Origin: Gonium pectorale
Lineage: Eukaryota > Chlorophyta > Chlorophyceae > Chlamydomonadales > Volvocaceae
Reading direction: 5' to 3'
Assembly: GCA_001584585.1 (NCBI GenBank)
Contig: LSYV01000035.1
Span: forward strand, 822,513 to 883,788
DNA length: 61,276 bases
The position numbers were made by a program, and so were the translations under genes. Of the stretch, positions 10,201 to 20,800 are shown piece after piece. Below the pieces are notes generated by a model that saw nothing but the letters and a program-made list of their open reading frames with translations, did not search any database and was not told the origin of the DNA. Position 1 is the stretch's first letter, and each line of letters starts with the position of its first letter.

Positions 10201-13200
10201 GGACCAACGGAGCCACTCATGGGCGCTCTGCCTCAACGCCTTTACGCACGCAGAGTCTTTCCTTCGACGCGGAGAGCATGCGTGCTCTCGAGGTACGCCG
10301 GGACCACTGCCGCGCAACGGCGCAGCGCTGCCGGGACCAAGTGAACGGGCTTGAGGGCGAAGTTTCAGGTGGGCAGACTTAACATTGAGCACATTGTTGT
10401 AATTGCGTTGACGTGAGCTGTTCTGCTGGATTGAAGTAGCCATTTGCCCGTCGCAGCCGCGCGCTTTGACTACACTCCGCCCTCAAGGAGCTTCGACGCT
10501 CGCAAGGTTCACGGCCCCGTGGCCACTCTCGTCCGCGTCAAGGACCCCACCGCTGCACTTGCTCTGGAGGTTGCCGCAGGTGGCAAGCTCTACCAGGTGT
10601 GCATGCGTACGGAGGCGCTATAGTACCATTTTCAAACATGACAGTCAGTTTCTCTTGTACACTGCACGGTACATGAGCAATAGCTTGTCCTTCAACTCCG
10701 CTGATGGGTGTTGCCTCCCTGGGAATCGCGCAGGTTGTCGTGGATGACGACGCAACCGGCAAGGAGCTCTTAACGCGAGGCCAGCTCCGGCGCCGCACGA
10801 CCATCATCCCGCTGAACAAGGTGGGATAGGTTATATACCTCGTTAGGGTACCCGGTTACCCACCTTGCTGGTGTCTCCGCTATGCGGGAATCTACCGTTA
10901 TGTGCTTTGTACCCTACGCTGCAGGTGTCCTATCCGCAAATGCACCCTTCGGTGCTTGAGGCGGCGCAACGCCTCGGCGGCGGCAAGGCGCGCCCAGCGG
11001 TAGACTTCCTGGAGTACGACCCGCGGGTCGGGCCAGCTGTGAAGTACGCCTTTGGCAACGTCTTCATCTGCCAGGTGGGCACATTTTGCCACTGGATGGG
11101 CTTCGCTCCCTTGAAGTATCTTGCCTGTTACAGCTGTCGGGTCTGGAGTTATAATACATGATATTGTGAGTGTCCTAATGCGCCGTTTGGTCAAGGACAC
11201 GGTTGCATCGTGGGCGGTCTAAAGCTTCGCGGTCTGGCTCGGGCCCTACAGGACAGCGGCACCGCGAAGCGACTGGCCTTCAGCCGGGAGGTCAACATGC
11301 GGTGCGTCTCGTTGGAGGGCGACGACTTCAACCCTGCAGGTGGGTCCGCCCGCAATGTTATCACTCCCTAGGGAGAAGTGAATCGCTTTCACCGGCTGGG
11401 CAACGAAAACTCAGGCACCCGTGACCGGAATTCACCGCCCGCTCGTTGCTAACGCAGGCACGCTTACGGGTGGCAGTCGTGGCGCCCGCGCCTGCTTGCT
11501 GGCAAGGCTAGAGGAGCTCCGCACCGCATCGGACACCCTGGCAAAGGCGCAGGCGGAGCTGGCCGAGGTGGAGCGGCAGCTGGCGGCGATGGAGACCTCC
11601 GCGCGGGAGCACGCCAAGTGAGTGATGAACTAGGGCCATTGCATGGGTTGCTGAACTGCTTTCGCTCACTACGTACTCCCCTGGCATGCTCTCACTCTGC
11701 AGGTGCAGCAAAGAGCTGGAGCTCGCGCAGCACAGCCTCAACCTGGCGCAGCAGCGCATGGCTGGGAGCGAAGGCGCGCAGCTGGCAGCCGCCGCGGATG
11801 CCACGGAGGCGCAGCTGGTGACAGCGAAGCAGTCAGGAGGAGACGCAGCCAAACGAAAGAAGGAGCTGGTGGAGCTTGCAAAGGTGCATAGCTGCATACC
11901 GAGTGGAGGCGGGACGCGCTACTGTTGTAGTTGAATGCAAAGGGCTTACGTTCACATGCTGACTGCTGATTTCCCAGCTCTGTGCGCAATATTCGCGTGA
12001 CGAGGGCTAAGTGTAAGGTGCATCCACGCCCCACAGTCCCTCGAGCGGGAGATTCGGGACTTTGACAAGGACCGCGGCGCGCGGATCAAGGCCGCACAGG
12101 ACAAGCTTAAAAAGGCTAAGGCAGCGGCCGAGAGCGCACGCAAGGAGCTGCGTGCTGCGGAGACAGCGCTCGCTGCCGCACAGGCCGAGCGTGACGCGGC
12201 GGGCGGCGAGCAGGAGGCACTCCAGGCTCAGGTGGCAGCGGCGGAGCAGACCATTGCGGGTAAGGCAACACTGGATAGCGCGGGAAGAGCAGGCCTGACT
12301 CTCAGGCCGGGCAAGGATTGCAACGGTGCTCATCCAACCGAATCAGTTCGCTGGATGTACCTGCTGCGAGCATCAGCCATTTGTTTCGCTGCAGGCACGA
12401 CGGCGGAGGTGAAGAAGATGTCTGAAGAGGTGGCGGCGGCAAAGGCCGAGGCGGCTGCGGCTGCCAACAGGCTCAAGGGGATGCAGGTATGGAATGCTCG
12501 TGTCTTTAGGGCTCAAGGGGCCATGCTCAGCTCATATAAGCTTTCCATTGCGAATTGCCACTCGCATTACAGGAGCGGCTGTCGGAGTGCGATGGGGAGA
12601 TTCGGGCGTTGGAGGCAAGCCGCGCAGGCCTCGAGAAGAAGGCTGCCGAGAGCGAGGCGGAGATGCGGAAGATTGAGGCGAAGTAAGCGGCACAGAATTC
12701 CTCGCTAGGGATGGAGGCGAATGCAAGAGACGCGGCATGTGCTGCTTGAGAGGCATTGGTGCCTCCTATGGCTGTTTGGCTGCCCACGCGTGCCGTGATC
12801 CTTAGCCTACTTCACCCCTCATCCGGTCCAGGCCTTATGCTATGCCGTACACTGGCTGTTGCCGTTCAGGATCAAGACCAAGCGGGAGCAGATAACCAAG
12901 TCGAAGGAGTGGGTTGCACGCATGGAGGAGGAGCACCAGTGGATTGCTAGCGACAAGCGCCACTTCGGCACGGGCGACTACAAGTTCGACGGTGTGGACA
13001 TCAGCGTGCAGCGCAAGGAGTACGAGGAGCTCAACGAGCGCTGCGAGGCGCTCAAGGGCAAGGTCAAGGCCTCGGTACGTAGCCTGGTTCGGTAATCGGC
13101 CCCAGGCCATTCCCCATCATGCATTATTGAACTGCGCGCGGACGCAGTAGGCGCACAGCAGGCAGGAGAGCTCTGGCCTGCAGTAGCATGAGCCGCCCCA

Positions 13201-14633
13201 AATCGTCACGGTCCACCACCCGTCGGCTTGTCTTCCACAACCGACGAATCTTCTTGTTCACCGCCTGCACACATAGGCGTTGTCGGGCCTCGAGAGGGCC
13301 GAGGCCGAGTACCGTTCCCTGGGTGAGAAGCGGAAGGTGGTGGAAGCCGACAAGCAGAAGCTGCAGCAGGTGCGGAGGGGGAAGGTCTGGGCTGTCAGCA
13401 ATGTGACGATCCGGGCCGTAATTGTATCACGACCCTGAACTCCGGCCGCGGGTATGTCACATTACCGTCGTTCTGATGCAGGTGATGGCGGAGCTGGACG
13501 AGCAGAGCCGCGCCATGCTGTACGACGTGTGGGCGAAGGTCAACGTGTGGTTTGGGCAGATTTTCTCAACGCTCCTCCCCGGCACCTCGGCCAAGCTCGA
13601 GCCGCCGGAGGGTGGCACGTACCTTGACGGTGGGTTGGGTTCATCGTTAGCCACAAAGAGTCATCACCAGCTTCACTGCGCCTCCTGCCGAAGGTGGACT
13701 TCGTCGCATACGTCTCTTCGATATTCAGTTCAGGGGCTGCATTCTGTCCCTCTGCAGGTCTCGAGGTCCGGGTGGCCTTTGGCACAGTCTGGAAGGAGTC
13801 CCTCACGGAGCTATCGGGTGGACAGCGGTCGCTTCTGGCGCTGTCTCTCATCCTGGCGCTGTGCAGGTATGGACGTTGTCCCCGCTCACCTTGAAACGAT
13901 CAAATCCGGGTACATGTCTATGTGGTGGAATCCTAAGTAGTGCGCTTTATGGGCATGTGTCGGAGAGCACTTGTGTCGCTGGGACAAAAGGTTAGCCGCA
14001 CCCGAGTCAAGGTTCGTTACGGGACAGACATCCTGCGGTAGGTTCTGTACAAGCCGTGCACGCCCTCCGTACCGTGTTGGTTGCGCATCTCTTCCACCGC
14101 GACTCCAAGCACTGACCGTAATGAGCACTTGGCCATTGTTTCAATGCTTGGTTGTCTGCTGGTGCTACCTTGCTGCCCATCCTCTCCTCGCAATGCTTTC
14201 CGGCGGAAGGCCGGGTCCCCCTGTGTCGGGGATACTGTAACGAAGTCTGTCTGTCTGTCTCGACCGCCACGTGTGTCTCGTTGACTCATCACACCCCAGG
14301 TTCAAGCCCGCGCCCATCTACATCCTGGACGAGGTCGATGCGGCACTGGACCTCAACCACACCCAGAACATCGGCCGCATGATCCGCGAGAACTTCCCGG
14401 AGAGCCAGTTCATTGTGGTATCGCTCAAGGAGGGTATGTTCTCCAACGCAAACGTCCTGTTCCGCACCAAGTTCGTGGAGGGCGTTTCCACGGTGACGCG
14501 CACCGTCACGGACACGGGCCGCGCTGCGGCGACCGGCGGCCGGGAGAATGGAGCGGCGGGCGGCAAGGGAGGCGCTGGGTCAGGGCGCGCGCGGGGAGGG
14601 GCGGCGCTGCGGGACGCAAACCGCTTGGGCTAA
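7258..14633 (+). CDS. SMC2: SMC2, condensin core ATPase subunit
   Basis: About 24 exons join in one phase to 1,206 aa, the usual SMC2 size: 7258-7425, 7604-7753, 7895-7950, 8266-8347, 8517-8651, 8876-9015, 9182-9376, 9511-9722, 9911-10158, 10254-10368, 10457-10596, 10734-10820, 10925-11074, 11252-11339, 11458-11617, 11703-11883, 12037-12259, 12395-12486, 12573-12682, 12870-13074, 13277-13369, 13482-13629, 13758-13866, 14300-14633. The protein starts [15 protein letters not shown]. Walker [10 protein letters not shown] is at 32-40, followed by coiled coil, a hinge (about 500-650), coiled coil, the ABC signature LSGGQ (about 1080) and Walker [11 protein letters not shown] (about 1103). [27 protein letters not shown] and HTQNIG mark SMC2 rather than SMC4, SMC1 or SMC3. 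With SMC4 it forms condensin, which compacts mitotic chromosomes. The 9722/9911 junction needs a GC donor, and the start of the 13277 exon is less certain because a few conserved residues before it are missing. The C-terminus ends in a Gly/Ala/Arg-rich tail. Confidence 0.96.
7423..7612 (+). repeat. 12-bp direct repeat at both ends of SMC2 intron 1
   Basis: The sequence CAGGTCCGTGCA occurs at 7423-7434, spanning the donor, and at 7601-7612, spanning the acceptor, 178 bp apart. The intron is 7426-7603. The second copy encodes the conserved VRA of SMC2. Matching sequence over both splice sites is what an intron gained with a target-site duplication, or by tandem duplication of exon sequence, would leave. 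Confidence 0.8.
8734..8764 (+). repeat. Inverted repeat and shared motif in SMC2 intron 5
   Basis: CCCCGACAC (8734-8742) and GTGTCGGGG (8745-8753) are perfect 9-bp inverted arms. They are followed by TGTAACGA at 8757-8764. The same GTGTCGGGG plus TGTAACGA pair recurs at 14223-14243 in the last intron of the same gene with a 4-base spacer instead of 3. This looks like the end of a small transposable element family. Confidence 0.6.
14130..14243 (+). repeat. Dispersed repeat in the last SMC2 intron
   Basis: Bases 14130-14180 closely match the last 55 bases of the window (about 61222-61276): tgtttcaatgcttgg against tgtttcattgcttgg, then a shared gctggtgctaccttgctgccc core with single-base differences. 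The stretch is followed by the GTGTCGGGG/TGTAACGA motif also found in intron 5. The intron (13867-14299) is one of the largest in the gene, so a small transposon copy probably lies in it. Confidence 0.65.
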
Positions 14634-17600
14634 GCAAGGCAACGACTGCCACGGCCACTTTCTCGACTCATTTACATAGCCGTCACACAGGCATCTTACG
14701 CTCAACCAAGCCTTGGCTGTGTCTTTCCTGCGTCCGCTATTGCGGCCGGTCGCTCAGAGGGCCTGGTCCAAGTACTGTTATGTGCATTTTGCGTGTTAGA
14801 AGCATGCGGTTTTCCTGTTACTGTGCTTACATCGCCACCAACGTGGGTGCTTATAGTGTCTGAGGAACAGCTGCGCAGCCAGGTGCTGGACGGTTAGGGT
14901 ATGCCACGGGCTGACACACTCGCCGTAAGTCAGTATTGAGACTATTGACGCTGGGTGCATTGGCTGACTCCGTGACCGACAAGCACCGTATTGAAGACAT
15001 GCGTATGATAACTTCATACATGCGCAGTGCGCATCAGGGATGGTGGGATGCGTGGCGGGCATTGCTTGGTTTCATTCCGGGGAGACCTTACTCTCCCCTG
15101 GTTTCGTTGAGCAGCATCCCCATTCTAAATACAAAGGTGCTGGAACCTCCACGTCGAGCTACATGTGGCGGAACATTGCATCTTCATGGCCTCGTCAAAG
15201 CGTGCCACCCCATTTTGCGCAGCAACTGAACGCCCGTCAAGGTCGACTTCTTGCAGCCGTTTGCTGACGTTAGCGGCTCTCGAATCAATCTCGAACCAAC
15301 TCGCGCCATCCCAGCCTTCTCCGCAGGTTGCTCACGGGCCGGAACAATAAGCTCTTTGGCAAGATACGCGTCGTGTGGGTGGGCAGGACGCCGACGGAAG
15401 CCCCACCACAATCACGCAGCACGCGCTTTTCTGTCTTAGGTCTGTGCAGCCGGTGCATCATGCAAGGTTGCCACCCCACACACCAGGTGGTGGCCACGGC
15501 CACACGCGTTCTGCCCCAGCCCCCAGCAATATGGCATCTGCTTTAATGTGGAAGATGCCCATGGGCGCTGGCAGGTACTGCGAAAATGTGCCTGCGGATC
15601 TGGCCAAAAGACCACGTCTCAGCAGACCAACCGCCAACGTGGCTACTATAATGGCTGCATGCACCACGGTCAACCACGCCGGCGCCGGTGGCGCCTCCAC
15701 CGTGCTCCCGGAGATAGGCGCGCTGTTAGAGGCGCAACCCATACAGCAGAGCCTCTGGCCCGATGGCCTGCAGGGCGGCGGCATCCATCTATCCAAACGC
15801 AACTGCTTTCGCGGCGGTCTTAAACATAATTAACGCATTTTGGGGGAGCCACACCCCCACGGCCATACACACCCGAAGGCGCGACGTTTCCGGTAGGGCG
15901 GGCGGGCGGTACAATAAAAGGCAGGCGAGCGAGGCAAACGAGCAGACGGGCGAGCAGACGGGGCCTGTCTGCTTGTCTCGTCCGCCTGCCTTGTTCGGTT
16001 CCCGGCGCCCTACGGGTGTGTATGACCGTAGAAAAGAGAACCAGAAGGTAGCCTCCCTGTTTCGGCTTCTACACAATAATATTTTTGGCAGACGCCTCCC
16101 GCCTCCCGGCACGCACCCCGGTCCTGGACGGGACAGCGCTGTAGTGACTATGTTGTGGGCTTGTGGCCTCGCTCGAACTGTCGTAGGTCAGCTCCTCGCC
16201 ATTGCCGACTCCGCCACCGGTCCATCAGCGATCAAGCGGTTACCAGACCTACCAGACCGGCATGCGCCCGACCCGCCCACCCGGAGCGCCGAACGTTGAG
16301 AAGCAGACCTGTAGCAGACCTCGGCTAGCGTGGCCTGCTGACTATGAGGACCGAACACTGGCGAGGCGACGCCCGCGTGATCGCTCCGTGGTGCTGGTGG
16401 CTGGCGTGGGCTCCTCAAGCCCCCACGTCGCGCTTCCCGCACCCGGCCAAAGCGCTACCAACGTACCAAGGCCTCAATGCATGGCGCCTGCGGATGCACC
16501 TGCTGGCTACCGTACCGGGCTACCGGCTGGTGTGCGGGTGTGGCGTTCCGCGCCTTCGCGTTCCCCCGCTAGCTGTTGTCATCCGTTCCCTGAGTGCCAG
16601 CTAACCGTGACCCCGGCCCCGGCTGTCCTGCAGGGGCGCCATCCACGTGCATGGCCTCGCACGGTCCCGAGCTCAGACCTGCCGTACTGTGCCGTACCGG
16701 TGTGCCGCAGGGGGGCCCCGCGGGTTCCATGCCAAGGTCCACGCGGGCCAAACGTAAGCAAGAACGGCCAGCGCCAGGGATCACGAAAGACCATACATCC
16801 CTCGTCGCAAGCAACACAGGTCCTTAACACCCTCGAATGCCCCCTCAGGAGTGCTCCACCGCCCACACACATGCCGGCTAGGATGCCTTTGCTAGCTACC
16901 TTATAGACCTGTTTTCTGCACTCCGTCACGTATACTTAACACACATGCCTAAGAAGGGCGCGTACCTCATGAGGTCGTTTCCCGTCGACAGGATCACCCA
17001 CCCCACCCGCACCGCCGTGGCTAGAAGTAGCAGCCCCCCAACCATGAACGAAGACAGATCTCGTGGTTTCCGCTATTGGTCTTATAAGTATGGGCGGTTA
17101 CACAAGAAGTGTGGAGCGTACATACGCTAGCCCTTTCTGGCCCGCTTTCCGTTCGGCCATGCTGGACCCATTCACACCCCACAAGCAGTGTCAAGGGGGA
17201 AAAACCACCACGAGCCTCCACAGCAATAATTTGCAACGAAATCTTCACTTTGGGTCGAGGGCACCTGCGCAACGCGTTGGGTTTACACGGCACCAACGGC
17301 CAGCCCCATACACAATTCATAACCATAGGAGCAGTGCGTGCCGGGCCCGCACAAGGGGCCGCGGCTCGGCGATCACACCGTGTCGCCATCCGGGAACAAG
17401 CTCCTGCGCAGACGACTTCAGCCCGTACTTCTTTGACGTGCCGACAATGACACCTAGAACCCTGCACGTGAACGGTGGTTCTCTGGCCACCAACGACAGG
17501 AGCACTCGACGCGGCTATGGCAAAGCCGCACATGGTCGCTCAGCTTCTGCCAAACCAGCATATCAGCACGCAAGGGCCCGCGCCGCACCAGCACTTCCCC

Positions 17601-17828
17601 ATGCTTGACGCTAGGCCTTCCACCCTGCTCCGAGTCACAAGCTCGTGCAGGGCGTCCTCCCAACGAGCGCGCGCAGTGCCCCCCACCCGCAACTCCACAT
17701 CCTGCGCCGATGGCGTAGGTCCGCGACTCCGCCTCCCTGATAGTGCCTCTGACCGCTCGGCAGCCAGAGCAAACTCATACTCCTACTGCCAACTTAGTGC
17801 CCGCACCGCTTGCCCGGCTTGCAACTGC
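14634..17828. other. 3.2-kb convergent region without a recognised gene
   Basis: This lies between the 3' ends of SMC2 (+) and NUP98-96 (-). I see no exon chain on either strand. A minus-strand open frame at 15458-15802 contains one hydrophobic stretch, but it has no homology I recognise and no clear partner exon. Bases 15940-15995 contain agcagac/gtctgct inverted repeats. A copy of a dispersed repeat is near 16871-16947. TTTACA near 17283 could be the reverse complement of the TGTAA end signal of NUP98-96. Confidence 0.5.
16871..16947 (+). repeat. Dispersed repeat, copy A
   Basis: Contains atgccggctaggatgc, ttatagacctgtttt and a ccgtcacgtatacttaacacac tail. The same ordered pieces occur at 22821-22915 on the plus strand and, for the last part, at about 34535-34580 on the minus strand. 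The copies diverge by point changes, so they look like old members of one family. Confidence 0.6.
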
Positions 17829-20800
17829 TCAGATGGAGCACGAAACCCTCATGCCCGCCTCTGCCACCGCAATCGCCAGTCCGCCCATCTGCAGCTCCGA
17901 AGCAAGGCAACCCTGCAGCGCGAGACCGGCCTGCAGGCCCATCGCCCTCGCCTGAAAGCCGGCCGCGCCGCCAGGTAGAGTTGCCGCAGCCGCCGGCGCA
18001 GCCGTCATGAGGGCGCCCTGCACGCGCGCCGCCATGCGGCCCAAGACCACCCGCCGCCGAAGGCGCGAGCTCTCCGACGCCTCATCAGACGCCCAGGTGC
18101 TGTTGGCTGCGTCGCCGCCCGCGCCCGCGTGCCGAGGGTCAAGCCGCAGCAGCGCCTCCTGCACCTGCTGCGCAAACTCCACAAGCTCTCCCAGACCCGC
18201 GCCCTCGGACGCCGGCGCCGCCGTCAGCTGGCGGCCAAACAGCGCCAGGAAGCTGCCGTACAGCCCGCCACCGATGGGCCACGTCGGCAGCGCCGCCGCC
18301 GCCAGCTCTAGCTCGGCGATGAGCGCCGCCAGTTCCGACCAGGAGCCGGCCAGGAAGAGGCGAGGCGCGACGGCGGCCATGAAGACCTCGTGCGCGGCCG
18401 CTGCATCCCCCGCCGCTAGCAGTGCGGCGCAGCGCGCGTCGTCGTCGTGAGCGTACTGCGCCCAGGTGGCGCGCGCCTCCGCCAGCAGCGGCTGCGGGAT
18501 GCGCAGCGTGCCCGTCATGAAGGACTGCCGGGCGCTGCGTGGGCGGGCATGGGGTGGTGGTGAGCGAGCGCGAGGGACAGCGTACTGGACGGAAGAACGC
18601 ATCCTGGCGGCGGAGGCCACTGGCCCACAGAGCGTCGCGTGCCTCGCCCCCGAGACCCCTTAGTCTTGGGGGCGAGTCTCAGCATCTTCAGCAACACGGT
18701 TGCTTCTTAGCCCCGTTCAGGTGCACTTGGAAGAGGCACACCCGCTTGGGGACATCACCGTAGCGGCTACGATGCCACCCCGCCCGCCCGCCCGCCTGGC
18801 TGCGGCACACCCCGCGCCTGCGGCCTGCCGCGTACCTGTCGCCGATCCACTCGTGCGCTGTGAGAGACAGCAGCTCGCGCACCACACGCTGGCGCACGGC
18901 GCCGCTGCTGGCCCCGCCGCCGCCGACTGCCGCCACGGGCAGGTCCGGGATGCTAAGGGCCACGTAGAGCGCCCACTCGCACAGCCCGCCCGCCATGAGC
19001 AGCTGGGTGATGAACTCCATCGTTGTACCCAGCATGTCATCGTCATACGGCGACAGGGCCTCGCCGTACAAGGAGGCGTTGCAGGGGTCGGCGCGAGCGT
19101 CCAGGCCGGCGGCGGACTGCGTGCCCGGAGTGGGCAGCACGCCGGCTGCCTGTGGGAGTGGATACAGACAGGGGACGGGAGTTCGTGTCAGAGGCAGGAA
19201 GGCGCACGTTCCTAGGAGGCGATGATGCTGAGCAACACTGCCGTTCACTCCAGGCAGGCGTGTGGCATCTTAGCTGCACGCGTCGCGAGCCAAATCACGT
19301 CGCTTGGCCTTCGCCGCAAATACACACGGAGTGCGTCAAGGCCACGCGCGCCATGGGCCGCACCCCGTACCCGCCAGCCCTTCCCGCTCTCATCCACTCC
19401 CTCCTCGCTCAGAATCCCGTACCTGCAGCGCCGTCATGAGCTGCCAGGCCAGGCTGTGGTCCAGCGGGTTGGAGCTGTAGCCAGCCACCCGCAGCAGCCG
19501 GCTGCAGCCGCCGCCCGCCAGCCACGTCGCCCGCGTGCGCTCCGCCGCCGCCGCCACCCCCACCGGCGTCACCATCTGGTCGTCCGCCAGGCAGTCCGCA
19601 GCCGCTGACGCAGCCGTAGTGGACCACAGCTGCAGCAGCTCCCACTGGACGTCGGTGGCGCCCGAGGTGACGGCGGCGGCGCCACCGGCGCCGCCAGCGC
19701 CCGTCGCCGACGGCTGCAGGCCCTCCACGTGGTACGGCGCCGGGTGGGGCACGGTGGCCGGCTCCACATGGCGGTCTACGAGGTATTGCCGTACGGCCGC
19801 CATTGGCGACACCGTGCTGGGAGTGCCGTACCAGAGGTGCAGGCCGAGCAGCCGGCGCCAGTCGAGGGACAACAGGCGCTGCGTCTCCAGCACCTGACGG
19901 ACCAGGGGGCAAGCCAGGGAGTGCCGCGTCTTCAATGCAAGCGCACGCCAACAGGCACCCGCCTGTCCTCCCCGGTGCGACGTGTCCGGTGCCAGGTGCC
20001 AGGTGTCCGCCACAGTGTCAAAAACGGAAAGTGGGGACCGACCACTGCTGCGCCCGATCCCCGCAGCCCCCGCCGCACCTGCCCCGCCAGCAGGCCGTAC
20101 GCCGCCAGCCGCTCCGGCTGGATAGCCTCATCGAAGCCCGACTGACGCCACACCTTGAGCTGCTCGTCCAGCTGCGCACGAGCCGAGGACCGGCTGCCGG
20201 CCTGCGGGCAGCCAGGTGGATGGATGGGAGGGCACAGGGCGCTTGGGGCGAGCGGACACGCAACCCGTGAGCAGCCCTCTGGGAGCCCTTGGGGCCCCGC
20301 GGGCCTGCAGACGTCTGCCGGCCTCAAGACAGCCAAGTGCGCCAGGGAATTTCGAAGGGAATTTCGGTCCTTCATCGAGCGCATGTTTTGGTCTAAAATC
20401 TTCTCCGTAGAAAAGTGCTCTTTGCAAAGTCGTGGTACGGCTCCCCGGCATAAGGATTCAGGGTCAGGGTCTTGCCGACGCCACGGCGACTCTTCCATAT
20501 GCGACGCGCATTGAAGGACAAGCACTTGTGGAGAGGCTTGTGTGGGTTGGAGGGAACGGAAGTGGGGTGCTTGGAAGCAGGGGTGTGTGCTTGTTAGCTG
20601 CCAGGGCCAGACGCTCCGGGTCATACACCGAAATGTCGCTTGACGGCGTGCGCACTGAGGACCACGCGTTTGAAAAGATAGTAACACGCCGCAGACTGGG
20701 TACATATGTGAGCATGCGTGTGGCTCCGAGCTGCAGTTCCAACACCCAGACGCCGTGGCCGACACCGAATCCGGGTACTGGCACAGCCAACGCACCCGCG

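Noticed and set aside
15458..15802. Minus-strand open frame with a hydrophobic stretch between SMC2 and NUP98-96
   Set aside because: Its start is not an ATG, no partner exon with matching phase was found and I recognise no family.
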